A stretch of DNA of 64,000 nt. Origin: Aquanectria penicillioides (lineage: Eukaryota > Ascomycota > Sordariomycetes > Hypocreales > Nectriaceae). Shown piece by piece: positions 22,133-35,900 of the stretch (position 1 is the stretch's first letter; every line of letters starts with the position of its first letter). The position numbers and the translations under genes were made by a program. The notes under the pieces are model-generated. The model made no database searches. It was not told the DNA's origin and saw only the letters and a program-made list of their open reading frames with translations. The DNA is taken from the NCBI GenBank assembly GCA_003415625.1, contig PYIU01000002.1, positions 1,798,001 through 1,862,000 of the forward strand, given 5' to 3'.

Positions 22133-25100
22133 CTTGGAGATTGGGTTGTTGCCGAAGGCTGAGGAGCGAAGGAGTGGGTGATCGAGGTGAAGAATGCGCG
22201 ATGTTGTCGTCGTCGCGATAAGAACTGTGTACCATTCAAGGTCAGCTTGGGACGGATGTCTCGATGAAGCTCAGGGCAGGATCGCAGTAGGAAAGGAGAT
22301 CGGAGCTGGAGGCTGGAACGGCGAACGACAGGCGGCGAGACTTCGAGGGGGATTGATGACGAGGTCGGGCAGCAGACAACTGCGAAGATGGCCTCTCCAA
22401 TCGACTCCTATTTGGTTTGCGTCGCACCATTGGCCGGTCCAAATGTTGTCGTTCCTTTTTCCTTTGCCTCTCGCCTCCCAAAGCCCCAATTTCCCTTTTC
22501 CCGCAAGCCCTCCCAACAGGGCGCCTCGGGGGCATGCGTGTTTGACGGCGGACGGGTTGACTTACAGAGAATGAAGAGGCTTCCTCCGAGCAGGCGCAGG
22601 CGCAGGCGGAGGGCCGGTGAAGCAGATGCGAACGGGGATGCGGAGGTGAAGGATGGATGGATGGATGGTTGGTTGGGTGGAGGAGAGGATGGATGGTGGT
22701 TGAGTTCGACAAAAGGGTTACGGCGCAGAAGGTAGGTAGCAGCTGGGGGGAAGGAGCGGCGGGTGGCAGGTGGCAGGTAGCAGTCGCAGCAGGAAGGACC
22801 GGCTGGGAGGTAGAAGGGTAGGGGGGAAACTGCAGTCCAAAGGGAAAAGCGAGGGAGGAAGAGGGACAGGATGGATGGCAGGGAAGGTGCCCGGTCGGCC
22901 GTGGACCAGGCACTGACGGAGGAGCTTGGGGGCGACAGGGGACCAGGGCACTAGGGGCAGAACAGGCGCAATGTGGTTCGTGCACTGGAGAGCAGCAGCT
23001 GCTGCTGGTGCTACTGCGGGTGCCCTGGAAATTGGGGGATCTGGGGCCCCCAGTCCATGAAGCTAGGGGCCACTAAGGGGAACCTTTGGTGCTAGGGTGC
23101 CCAGGGGCTAGCTTTGCAGACGGAGCACTCCCCACTGAAGGCTACTTGATTTACAGCGGGCGAAATGCCCTAAAGCCTTGCTCTAGGGCTTCCAATGGCC
23201 CCTAACTTGGTCCCGGAGGAAGCTCCCCTCGGCCCCTGGACGTCTGTGTTGCAGCTCAGTGGACGGCGTCCGCAACGGGCCTCTGGGCAAATTGGCCGAG
23301 GCTGGCCATTGGCTGGGAGTGGGGCCGATGGGGTTGGTCGAACCCGCTTGCTCACCTCGGCCTGCTCTGGTCTCCTTTGTCCCCCATGTCGTCAATTCCA
23401 CCAGCGCTGTTTATGTCAAGGTTTCCAATATTACAGTAGTACCTTGCCCTAGTCCGGGCGCTGTATTTCTGCACCTATTTTATGCTGGAGGGCTACTTGA
23501 CAAATCAGTCAGCCCAGTGTACTATGGAGTATTCGCCTCCTTGACTAGTCCGTACCTTACTCATGATCTGTAGGCTTGGTATGTAGAAATAAGGAGAGCG
23601 TCTGAGGGGCGTTAGACGATGAGGTTGGTGATGTGCTTGCAAACCTACCTGAATCAGCAACCTGGAACCAATGATTCTGTTTCGGTACCGCCATTCTCAA
23701 CAATTCAAATGCGTCAAGAGAACGACCAGCCCTCTGGCCTCAGACGCAGCGCCGCTTACGGATGGAGGGAGGCGATCGACCGGCAGCGCACGGAAACCTT
23801 CGCCCATCCACATCCGCATCCATCGTCGGACGGGCATCTATGAGGCCAATGCGTCCTTGTGGGTTTTGACTGAGCCAAAAAGGCACGCACAGTAGCTGTC
23901 GAGCACACTTTGATGGTGGTGGGCACAGGTACCTGCCTACTGTGCTTGCATGCATTCAGTACACCACCACCGCACACACATATCGACGACGCACGTCGTG
24001 TGTGTAGCGAGCATCCACCCCAGAAATGCCCACCACTACCACCACCAACACCCACACCCCCGAACCGTGGTTGGTCCACAAATCACGGTTCCGCTCGGTG
24101 CAAGTTCTGAACAGGACAGAGCATGACTGGACTGACCACACCTAGAATCGTCCTGAGAGGGCTGGGCAACATTGGGACGGGCAATGCACCCGCGGCTGTA
24201 GTGCGCTGCTCGCGCTCTACTATGTGCGCAGCACGGACTGCCGTCGGCGTCCCGTCTCAGCGCATTGTCCCGTCTGTCTGCGCTCCTGGTTCTGAGCTCT
24301 GTCGGCTCCCGTCCCCGGCTTCCTGCAGTAGCGTACCAACATGCACCATCGTCGCTCTCACGCATAAGGGGCTCGAGAAGCTGAGAGATTCTCCTCCTCT
24401 GAGGAAGAAAAAAATTGGTCTTCCACTTCAGGGTCACCTACCGAGAAACAAAGCAATTATGCATGCACAACGGCAGCGCAATGAGGCAATGACTGTGTGT
24501 GAGAGGAGGATTTAACCCGAGGCACCCGAGCTTGACCGAATCCCGTCGATTGTGAATGGCTGCCGGAGGTACGAAACAAATCCCACGTGCTGTGCCTACG
24601 CCCGCCCACTTCCATACGCGTTATTATTACGATTGTTATTACCGCTGGCCATCACTGGCTTGTGTTGTTTCTTCTACCAGCATGTGCCAATGCACCGCTG
24701 CTCATTTGGCCGGGTTTCTCCCTCCAGGAAACCAAATCAGCACCAGGCTCCACCGACGTTGCCGGATTCGCACCTACAATTAAGATGAGACCTGTCTTGG
24801 CAACCCGGCCATCGGCTCCTGGAAGGAATGGTACATTGAACACCGTTCCTTTGTGGTATGAAATGGGCACTCTTCCATGGGTCTAGACGAGGGACCAGCC
24901 TCGACAAGGCTCAGTAACCCGACTCAAGCAAAGAAGGAAAGAAAATAGGAGCCCACAGCAGGAAATGAGCGCGTTCCATGCCTCAGGGATACCTTGTTTT
25001 GTGTCGTGTGTTGTGTGTTGCTGCTCTGGACTTTGTAGAGGGCAGTTTTTTTTTGTGTTCACACAGATTTGGTCGGACAGTGCGGCTTGTAACACCCACA

Positions 25101-26675
25101 CACTTTGTGCTTCCCACTCCAAACAGCCCCTCTGTCATCCTCCTGTGACTGCTCCCTCTTGGCTCCCGAAAGGCGGAGCACCACACTTCACGACTCTTAT
25201 TCTGCCTCATCCTCTTCCACCCCCAAGTCGCACCATGACGCCAGCTTCGCCTGATGGGCTGATGCGCGCCATCTTCATCAACATGGTTCGAGCCCTGTTC
25301 ATCCCCGGTGGATCACGCCCGCCTTGAGCTTAGCGCCATTCGTTATCCACACCCACCTCGGCTTGCTCATTAACTTTGTGCTTCCTGTTGTACCGTACCC
25401 ATGGTCCAGCAATACAGTATGTCTGATGTTGGCACTAATTGCTTGTCACTGTGCTTTTAGTGCTCAAGCTGTTGCTGGTGTTTGGTGATGCGGGTGTCAA
25501 CCCTTGCTTCACTCCGAGCACAAGCCTCGATATCCTTTCCTTTCCTTTTCTCAGCGTTGCTACAGTAGCTCTCTGATTCACCTCAGGTGGAGAGAGGGCT
25601 AATACATTCATATAACACATTCTTGATGACCACCTTTTGAGCCATGTCCAATCTTTTGTCACTCCCAACGAGAGAGACAGAATAAAACACGGCCTAGAAG
25701 AGGAGACCCAAGCGCTTCATAGCTGCGGGAGCCTTTTCCTGTCATGATGCTAATTTGACAGTTTACAACAAAGGGCTTAAATCCGGACGGAAGTTCCCTT
25801 TCCGTCTTCTTCTTTCTTCTGGCCAGGTCCAGCCCAGCCCAGTGAATTGGAGTCAAAATAAATCTGACGCCATCCGCTGGGGGCTATTACATGGGTACCT
25901 AAGGATTGGTGTAGGTATCACGTGCAAGTTATCTCCAGTGAATTGCCGGAAGGAGAAGACCAGGCTGGGGTGTTCTCCTTCCCAGCCTTGCTGTTATGGA
26001 CGAAGTTGGGTCACGCCGCACTCAATTTTGACCCTTCTGGACCTTTTCTCGAACAATTTGCCATGAAATTACTCTTCCACCCTAGAATTGTCCTGGACAT
26101 GTGTTTCTCCTATTCCCATCCTCAGAACATCATATCTGCTGCCTGTCAAGTGGCGGCAATTCGTCATCTGGGCTTCCAAGTACGTTCCAAGTGAAGGAAG
26201 CCGGCCTTTTCAACTGGCTTCATCGGAAAATTTGTCGTCAAGGCCGTATCATGCCAATCATCCAGCACACTTAAATCTTCCAGCGAAGAATCATGAGGAG
26301 AGAAGAAATTTTCTGTTCCCCACGAAACGAGATGAGGAAGGTTCTGGGTGTTCTTGGGTCAAACCTGGAGAACCTGTGGCTGAAACTGTGGCCAAGCAAC
26401 GCTCCACTACAACACAGCCACATCAATTGCCCCACCATTGGCTGAGGTAATCGTTCACGTGATATTTGCCATTTTGGGAGCACAGGTTAGCCCCTCAACG
26501 CTCGCATAGCGTCCACACACGAAAATCGAAAAATTCCTCTTTGCGTGCCTTGCAACACCATCCGTAGTGCCAGCCAAGTCTCCCAGCACACTCCTTCTGC
26601 AGGCTGCGATCGATCTCGGATCACCCATAAATCTCCTCTCTCCGCCAAGTCATCCCGTAGAGGAGGTTGCCCAGC
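22133..26675. other. Long intergenic region between divergent G-gamma and eIF3a genes
   Basis: About 4.5 kb hold no recognised gene; it must contain both promoters. GGAT tetranucleotide repeats occur near 22652-22695. A minus-strand frame at 22242-22985 is Pro/Ser-rich low complexity. A minus-strand frame at 24870-24652 (MPISYHKGTVFNVPFLPGAD and on) is mildly protein-like but short and unrecognised. Other frames look like chance. Just upstream of eIF3a the + strand is moderately C/T-rich. Confidence 0.4.
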
Positions 26676-29600
26676 ATGGTACGTTTAAGATTTGTGTGCG
26701 CCGAACCCCCGGATTTCCACCAACCCTACTCGGATATTACCCCTCTCTCTACACTATTCCTTGGACATAATACTGACATTGTGATCTTTCCTGTAGCCTC
26801 CTCCGCCGCATCAGAAGCCGAAAATGTCCTGAAGCGGGCTCAGGAACTCATTGGCGTTGGCCAGGCTCCTGCCGCCTTGACCCTGCTGCATGAGCACATC
26901 ACCAGCAAGCGCTCTCGAAATGTCCCCATCGTCTCTCTAGAGCCTGTGATGCTCCTCCTCGTCGAGCTCTCCGTCGAGCAGAAGAAGGGCAAGCTCGCTA
27001 AGGATGCTCTTTATCAATACAAGAACATCTCTCAGAACACAAACATCGCCACCATCGAGGTACGTCGTTGTCAGGGCTGGACCGTAGTTGAATCAGTAAG
27101 CTAATGTGGGGTTGTGTAGCTGGTTTTGAAAAAGTTCATCGAACTCGCCGTCGAGAAGGTCACCGCTGCCCAGCAAAAGGCCGACGAAGTCCAGGAGAGC
27201 ATCGAGGCCACCGCTGCCACCTCCAGCGTTGACGATCTTGAGGCAAGTGAGACTCCCGAGTCCATCCTCCTCGCCACTGTCTCCGGCGAGCAATCTCGAG
27301 ACCGTACCGACCGTGCCATCGTCACCCCCTGGCTCAAGTTCCTTTGGGAGGCCTACCGAACTGTCCTCGACATCCTGCGAAACAATGCCCGTCTTGAGAT
27401 CCTCTACCAGAGCACTGCCAACCAGGCTTTCGACTTCTGCCTCAAGTACACCCGAAAGACCGAGTTCAGAAGACTCTGCGAGCTTCTCCGTAACCATGTG
27501 CAGACTGCCGCCAAGTACTCTTCCCAGATGCACGCCATCAACCTGAGCGACCCCGATACTCTGCAGCGACACCTGGAGACTCGTTTCCAGCAGCTCAACG
27601 TTGCTGTCGAGTTGGAGCTTTGGCAGGAGGCCTTCCGCAGTGTTGAGGATATCCACACCCTGCTCAACCTCAGCAAGCGTCCCCCTAAGAACATCATGAT
27701 GGCCAACTACTACGAGAAACTCACCCGTATCTTCCTTGTCGGCGAGAACTACCTCTTCCACGCCGCTGCTTGGTCCAGATACTACACTCTCCTACGCCAG
27801 TCCTCCGTCCTGGTTGCCACTGGTCAAGGCAAGAAGGTTGACAACCCCCCGGCCTCCGACGCTGACCTCCAGAAGGCTGCTTCTTTCGTCTTGCTGTCTG
27901 CTCTTGCTATTCCCGTCATCAGCACCTCGCGATCCCGAGGTGCCATGGTCGACTTTGATGAGGCTCGAAAGAACAAGAACTCTCGTCTGACTCACCTTCT
28001 TGGCATGTCCCAAGCTCCTACTCGTGCCCGGCTCTTCCGAGATGCTCTGTCCAAGTCTCTTCTTCAGCGCGCTCGACCTGAGATTCGGGATCTCTTCAAC
28101 ATTCTTGAAGTGGACTTCCACCCTCTCTCCATTTGCCAGAAGATCTCTCCCATTCTGACCAAGATTGGCGAGGATGCCGAGATGGAGAAGTATATTCTTC
28201 CTCTGCAGCAGGTCATTCTGACCCGTCTCTTCCAGCAACTCTCGCAGGTCTACGATACCGTTGATCTGTCTTTCGTTGAGAGCCTTGCTCAGTTCCCTGA
28301 GCCCTACCAGGTCACTCGTGGAACCATTGAGAAGTTCATCATGAACGGTAACAAGAAGGGCGATCTTGCTATTCGCATGGACCACGCCACCGGCGTCCTG
28401 AGCTTCGACAGCGATGTCTTCTCATCCTCCAAGGCTGGCCACAGCGGTTCCTCCGGTGGCTCTGCCGAGTCTGAGACCGGCAACATTCAGCGCCTCCAGA
28501 GCACTCCCTCCGAGATTGTCCGCTCTCAGCTCACTCGCCTGGCCAAGTCCCTGTTCACCACTTGCCACTACATCGACCCCGGCCTAAACAAGGAGCGTCT
28601 TGAGGCTCGCAATGCTGCTTTAGCCCGTGCCAAGGCTGGTGCCGAGCAGGAGCACCTGGAGATCCTTGCCCGTAAGGAAGTCATTCAGAAGCGCAAGGAG
28701 GAGGCTTCCGAGATTCAGGCTCGCAAGGAGAAGGAGAACGCCCGCCAAAAGCGACTCCGTGAGCAAGCTCTCCAGGAGGCTGAAGACAAGCGGTTGGCAG
28801 CCGAGCAAAAGGAACGCGAAGCCAAGCGTCTCCAAGCCGAGCGAGATCGTGTCCGCAAGGAGGAGCTCAAGAAGCAGATCGCCGATCTTAACATGAGCGA
28901 CAAGGCTCTTGGCATCGACCTGGAGGACCTGGACAACCTTGACAGCAACCGCCTGCGTGCCATGAAGCTCGCCCAGCTGGAGCGCGAGAAGAACGATGTC
29001 AACGAGCGCCTCCGTATCACTGGCAAGCGCCTCGACCACTTGGAGCGTGCCTACCGTAAGGAGGAGGTCAAGAAGCTGCACGAGGACTACTCCAAGCAGG
29101 TTGAGCAGGATCGTGCCATCTACGAGACAGTCAAGTCTCAGACCCTCAAGGACGCTGAGCAGAAGCACAAGGAGAGCGTCGAACTCAAGCATCGCCTCAG
29201 CCGCTTGGTACCTATGTTCGAGACTTTCCGAGACTCCCTACATGAGCGTCGCCGTGACGAATTCGAGAAGCGCCGTCGTGATGCTGAGCGCGAGCTGGAG
29301 AAGCAGATCTCCCTCCGTAAGAAGGAGGTCCGCGACCGAAAGCTCCGGGAGAAGCGGGAGCGCGAGGAGAAGGAGCGCGAGCTTCGCGAGGCCGAGGAGC
29401 GTGCCGCCCGCGAGAGAGAGGAGCAGCGTATCCGAGACGAGGCCCGCAAGGAGGAGCTCGCCAAGCTCAAGGAGCAGCGCGAGAAGGAGCGCCAGGAGAT
29501 GCTGGAGAAGGCCGCTCTCCAGCAACGACGCGAGGAGGAGGCTCTGGCCCGTCGCAAGGCCGAGAAGGAACGGCCCAGTGGTGGATTCAGCAGCAGGCCC

Positions 29601-30048
29601 AGCGAAACCCCCAGCGAGGGACGCAGGCCGGTCATTGGTGCTGGCAAGTGGCGGGAGCGAGAGGCGTCGAGAGGCGACGCTCCCCTCCCGCCCGTGCTGC
29701 CCCTCGGAAAGATCGGAAAGACCGGAAAGACCCGAGTCGGGCGACCGGCCAGCTGGTGGTCCCCCGCGACTTCAACTTGCTGGCGGCAACAAGCCAAGCT
29801 GGCGTGATCGCGAGGCCCAGAAGCAGGCCACCGGCGGGAGCAGCGGAGCCGACAGCGGGAGCGGCGCTCCTCCTCCCCGCACTTTCGGATCTCGGGGTGC
29901 GGCCCCGGAGCGTGGAGGCTCCAGCCGTGGTGAGGCTGGCCGAGGCGAGCCGGACCGCAAGGAGTCGCCCGCTCCCCCTGCTGAGAGCCTACCTGCCTCG
30001 CGCGCACCTGGCAAGTGGGTTCCTCCTCACATGAGGAACAAGGCTTGA
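26676..30048 (+). CDS. Translation initiation factor eIF3 subunit a, about 1065 aa
   Basis: This is eIF3a (Rpg1/Tif32), the large scaffold of eIF3 on the 40S ribosome. Exon 1 is only the start codon, 26676-26678, followed directly by a GTACGT donor. Exon 2 is 26797-27059 and exon 3 is 27120-30048, with CTGTAG and GTGTAG acceptors. Exon 2 should open [20 protein letters not shown], but needs one C added at 26818-26819; as written the PPPPHQK and ENVLKRA parts lie in different frames. Exon 3 holds the PCI-region text ([60 protein letters not shown]) and a very long charged helix of R/K/E repeats (about residues 590-900). The C-terminus is also out of frame: the long frame would end QQAKLA at 29807, whereas the family-like end [11 protein letters not shown] to [11 protein letters not shown] lies in another. 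A net +1 shift (one surplus base or two missing) between 29670 and 29770 joins them. Confidence 0.95.
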
Positions 30049-32939
30049 GGGAGAGGATGAGAGGAGCAGCGCAGACGGACACATTGTTGCGATTTGCATT
30101 GGCGTTTTAGGGATTGGTTGGTTGTACCGGGCGATGGTTGTACTCTAGAGCTCAGTCTAATCTCCGTCGATCTGAGGGTATGAGCGCGCCAGAATGGAGA
30201 GAGAAAAGTATTAGCAAGTACGTATCTGTCATGAGGTGGTCTGAGCATTAACGAGTTTCAATTGTTCCATGAAACAAGTTCAATAGTCCAAGTGAATCTT
30301 GATCGCATAACTGTTGTTGCCCTTGTGTTGTTTCATGTTCTAGTGTCATATAAACCGGCCGGCAGCTGAACAGACAGAAGGTAGGTGCCACAGTGACGTG
30401 TGTGTCGTTTGAAGTTTTCCAAAGCCCTTCTGTCGCGACTATTTTGACGTTGGCTGGTGATATCGATCGGGTGGCTGGATAGTCAAGTGCCACTGGTAAG
30501 ACCCTTGACGGCTACTCTCTTCCAAGTTAGATGTTCACACGACCTGCGCATGAAGGACACAGAAGCAGAAGACAGGGAGAAGAGAGGCTTGAGGATTCAA
30601 CAGCCGTGAACCAGTTCTTCAGGATGCGAATTGAGTAATGATGATACAGAGGCGTAAGGATCCGAAACCCTGGGCCTTGGCTAATAGGAAGCCTTCTTTC
30701 ATGTCAGACAGACCTTGGAGTCTTGTGCTAGACTTGTCATAAACAAAGCTACATTCTCGGCTGCGCGGTAATTTTATGAGTTTCCTTTTTTCACTAATAT
30801 GTTCATCTTTAAAAAATCTCTTTCACACTTAGTCTATGTGATAATTTTCCTCGGCCTTCTTAAAGGCTTTGGATCCGTGAGCGGCCGTAGAGCGGCCCGC
30901 AACTCCAGGATTACGCGTCGGCGAACAGGGAGACTAGTCGGGCAAGCACGAGACGGGTGAAGGACGTGGAGTTGACAACTCAATGGCTTTTGCCTAACGG
31001 ACACCAGTGGGAGGATGGACGGAGTTGTCGAGGCGTCAAGCTTCTTCAATGGTGCTGCAAGTGTGACGTTGAGTCTTGGTGCCAATGGGAGCCATGAATC
31101 AATTAAGTGATGCATGTCTGTAGTTTCATTGCCATTCTCGAGCTTTCTATGCGCAACCTTTGCGAGAGAGAGAGAAAAAAAAAATATGCCAGACAGGGTC
31201 TTTCTCTGAATTCATTCATCTTCTTATCTCTGTCGTGTGTGTGTACCAATAACAATCAATGCCAGAGTGCAAAGTCATGTTTATTGATGTGCCCAATTGG
31301 GTCAAGTGGTTTGTCTGAGAGAAGCCTTCCCGAATGCGTATTCTTGGAATTCACGCGCGTGTAAGTCGTCACTCACTTGAGGGTGGAATCCAAGAAAAAA
31401 ACTTCTGCCGCCACAATCACAACAAACAAACTAAGGTTACAAGCATCCCAGGCTCACAATAACATTGAACGACATGCTTTTGTGATGGCAAACATGTGTG
31501 TGGGTCAAGTCGTGTGTCGTGGTGGTGGCAGAGGTCGCTTCGTCCTCCAGTCCACCAACACCAATACCACAATAGCACTCGGCAAGCACATTCTCTCCAA
31601 GAGAACGGAGGAAATTAAAGAGAAAAAAAAAATGGAAAAGCTTGAGACTCAGAAAAACATCCGAAGAATCTCCAATAGGCTATGAGACTTGGAGGCACTT
31701 TGCTTTGCACAAACGTTTGGGCATTTTTCGGCGTTGGTGCTCAAGTGACCAGGCGCCGACCGACGCCATCTCTCGATTTAGCCTTTTCCCTTGGGAGAGG
31801 ACTAGCAGAGCTCTCTGGAGCATATGCTTTCCCTAGCTTGCGTTGCAAATCCGCGTTTGTATATTTGTTTACCTGGAACTTTTCCAACTGGGGCAAGCGA
31901 ATTCCTTCTAGAACTCGAGGAACTCCGCGATCGTCCAAGATTGTCCGTATCCTCCCAAGCGCATGCTGCGTCACCGATGCCAAAGCTACCTTTTGCCCTC
32001 TCTCCCGTCCCACAAAGGTTTAAGGCGCAAGTGAAACTAATGGCGGCGGCGGAGAAGCCTTGGGGAAGGGTGCTTTGCCGGATGGAAGCGCACCCAAACC
32101 AGGCGTGGCATCCACATTCGCCTCTTACACCAGCCTCATCGCCATCCTCGTGGCGAGCTACCGCCTCCTACTTCCGGGAGTGAGGACGCCTCTTCCCTGT
32201 AGATCCGGCGCCCACAACTATTCAAGGCTGATCGCCCTTCCCCACGTGCGTCTGGCCGGACCGCCATTGACGCCGCAGTGGCTCTCAAGCTCCCAATCCA
32301 TCATCCCACGAGTGCCTCCAAGTCTGTCACAGTGGCTTTGGCTGACCTCCATGTTTCTCCCGTGTGTCTCCACCATCTATCCACTCGTTCGGTCCTTACC
32401 CGGCTTAAGCCTTGCCCATTGGTCCTTGCTTGGTATGGCTATCTAGCTGTCTAGCTTGCTTGCCTGCCTGCCTGTAGTCGTCATCTCTCACAAAATGCTC
32501 CTCTGCTGCAGGATTCATGTGGCGTTTGTTTGGAACCTATTGTATCATGGCGCCATTCCCGAGACTGGGCTTGCCGCAAACTCCAATTATACGGCTGCAC
32601 TGACCTTGAGGCGCTCACTTCGTGGAGGGTCCGGTGAGTCCGCGTGCTTGTCAGAGGACCCTTGGCTCTTGCAACTTGGGGCTCTGAAGCTTGAGTTCTC
32701 CACATCCGAGCCACCGGGGGCTTTGGGGCCATGAGATGGCGTTCACGATCCGAGGCGTCAGGGAGATAAATATCCTCATCTTCTCCCCTCCAGAAGAATT
32801 TTTTTTTTCCCTCATCAACACACACAGCTTCCTACAAGCAAACCACAATGGCCATCATGGCTCTCTCTCACCTTCCTTTCAATCAGCCCTCAGGGTTTCT
32901 CTCAACCCTCCACTTTCCTTGAATGGGTCTCCATCATAG
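30049..32939. other. Intergenic region downstream of eIF3a
   Basis: There is no recognised gene. A patch at about 31740-32450 has protein-like open frames on both strands (see findings), but none matches a family I know. The rest, including A-rich runs at 31170 and 31620, looks like ordinary intergenic DNA. Confidence 0.35.
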
Positions 32940-35900
32940 GACATTTCGTTGATCGAATGCCTATCTGCCACGTTCCTTGACCGAACTTCCGAATCTCACA
33001 CATTTCTTGGGCTTCCGCTTCCACCATTTCTCGGTCTTCACAATCCGATCCTTTCATTGACCGAATTTCCAAACAATGGCACTCCTTCAGCCATCCACCA
33101 TCCACCACGCTCATTGGCCAACTTTCTTCACTCTTTCGACCGAGTTTCCTACTCACCACAATCGCTTGAAACCAACTCGTTCACTCCTTCAACCTTCAGA
33201 ATGAACTACGCTCGTTAACCGACTTTACAATTCAATGCTCTCTTTAACCGGCTGCTTCGCTCGTTCAGCTCTTCGATTATTCGCCACTCTCTTTAACAAA
33301 CTGGTTCACTCTTTCAACTTCAACCATTCGATTCATCACTCTCTTTTATCAACTTCATCGACTTCGCCACTCTCTTATCGAAGTATTCACTTTTCGATTC
33401 ATCACTCTCTTTTACCAATTCTCCACTCATTTGGCTTGCTTCATCCTTCAGTTCATTACTCTCATTAACCAATTGAGTCACTCTTTTCTTCGATTTCTTC
33501 GACTTATCACTCTCTTTAACCAATCGATCCATTCTTTCAACTTCTTCGATTCGTCACTCTCTTTGATCAATTCAAGTCACTCTTTCTTCAACTTCCTCGA
33601 TTCATCACTCTCTTTAACCAATCGATTCACTCTTTTAACTTTTTCGATTCATTACTCTCTTTGACCAATTGATTCCTCACTCTCTTCAACCAATTCTCCG
33701 CTCATTTGGCTTGCTTCATCCTTCGGTTCATTACTCTCATTGACCAATTAAGTCACTCTTTCAACTCCTTCATTCATCACTCTCTTTAACCAATCGATCC
33801 ATTCTTTCAACTCCTTCGATTCATCACTCTCTTTAACCAGTCGAGTCGCTCTTTTCTTCGATTTCTTCGACTCATCGCCCTCTTTAACCAATTGAGTCAC
33901 TCTTTCAACTCATTCAATTCATCACTCTCTTTTACCAATCGAGTCATTCCTTCAACTTTTTCGATTCATCACTCTCTTTAACCAATTGAGCCACTCTTTC
34001 AACTCATTCAATTCATCACTCTCTTTAACCAATTGAATCACGCTTTCAACCTTTTCGATTTATCACTCTCTTTGACCAATTGAGTCACTCCTTCAGCTCC
34101 TTCAATTCATCACTCTCTTTGACCAAATAAGTCCCTCTTTCAACTCTCTCGATTTATCACTCTCTTTCAAGGATTTCGTCGACTTTGTCACTCTTTCCAA
34201 AGCATTCACTTATCGATTCGATTCATCACTCTCTTTAAGCCAAATTTCGAGGTTCTTTTCGACCTTACTCTTGACTAGCTTCAGTCACCACTATCATTTG
34301 ATGAAAAGCACCCACTTCATTCTTTTGCCGTCTTCGACATTTTACTTCATCACTCTCTTTCACTACTATCCTGACATCTTTTGGCTGTTTGAATCACCAG
34401 TTTCGTTGACCAAACACTTCCATTCCTTCGACTTCTTCAACTGTTCAATTCACCACTCTCTTTAACAGACTATCAAGCACTCTTTTGCTTCCATTTTAAG
34501 CCAACTTTCTCCGCTCTTTCAGGACATCGGCCACTTCAATTCTTGACTTTCTTTAACGAAACTACTTTTACCTTCACTCTTTCACTTTCAACCTTCAAAT
34601 TCACTACTTTCGTTGACCAACTTTCCAACTCAGCACTGTCTTTACCTCGACATCCAACCTCTTCGATTCAAGTCGCTCTTTACATGGCCCAATGACACAC
34701 TCTTTATCTGGCCTTCCAATTTCTTCCATTCACAACAGTCTTTCCCTGGCTATCTTGCCCTTCTTCAATTCACCACACATTACTTGGCTTTCCAATTCAC
34801 CACGCTCTTTACCCGGCATTCCGACCCACTACATTCTTTGGCTGAATATCCACCGATCATTCGTCACTCATTTCCCAACTTCACACTCTTCAACAGGGGT
34901 TTCAGCCCAATCACATTATTTGACCGACTTACCAATTCTCTACTATCTTTAACCGAATTTTCAACCCTCCACGTTCTTTCTCCCAGCCCATCTGGGTATC
35001 GTCACTCATTCGACCTACATTCGCTTCAACCTGTCATGGCTCGCGTGGCGTTGCCATTCATTCACCCTTATTTAGCAGAGGACATCAAGCGCACGTCTCA
35101 TCCGGTTTTACTCCAGCCATTCACTTGACTCGGAGGCTTCTAGAGCCACCGCTTCCACTCTTTGAAACTCCAACAGCAGAGCCGGCGTTTTTACTCCTTC
35201 TGGCATCGATAACTACGCCACAACATTCGTTCATTCCACCCGCATCGGTATCTCTTCACACATTCATTCTTGCAGCCTTGCCACAAGTTTCACTCTTTCA
35301 CTCCGTAAAATCGGTGATACTACCTTCACTCCTTTACAAGCGCAACAGCAACTGCTGTGTCACCACTGCCACTCCTTTTCTTCGGCCTCAGAGACAATGG
35401 GCGAACACGATCACTACTACTTCCACTCTTTACAGGCATACACAGCGGCGCCATTGCTTCCACTCCTTCTTCTTTGATGATCCATGCGCATCATTCAAGC
35501 ATTTGGCACTATTCTTCCACTCTTTCAATACCAACACTACTTCATCCATACATTCTTTCACGCCATCATTGTACCACCACTTCCACTCATTCTCTCTTCA
35601 AGAGACATACCGCAGCATGACTGCCTCCACTCATTCTCCCAACAACAGTGGCAGCTATTCCAACTCTCTTTCCTCTGCTGGTCAGATGACTGCCTCTTCA
35701 GGCATCTTGTACATATCCACCTTCACTCTTTCAAACGCACACCTGCAGGCCCAGGTCCAATCGCTAGCGCTCTCGTTCACTCCTTTACTTCCAGAACTCC
35801 GACGATTGTCTCGTCGCTCGCACACCCTACGACAAGGAACATTTCTCGTTCCTCTTTTTTTCTTTCTCCTTTTTTCGCTTCTGCCAGCCGGTCGCCCACT

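Noticed and set aside
22242..22985. 247-codon minus-strand frame upstream of G-gamma
   Set aside because: Pro/Ser/His-rich low complexity arising from GGAT and GGGA repeats on the other strand; no recognisable domain.
24720..24790. Possible tRNA T-arm (GGTGCGAATCC-like on the minus strand)
   Set aside because: The flanking bases do not form a T stem, and no D-arm, anticodon arm or acceptor stem can be drawn.
24652..24870. Minus-strand frame starting MPISYHKGTVFNVPFLPGAD
   Set aside because: Mildly protein-like, but only 72 codons, with no flanking exon or family I can name.
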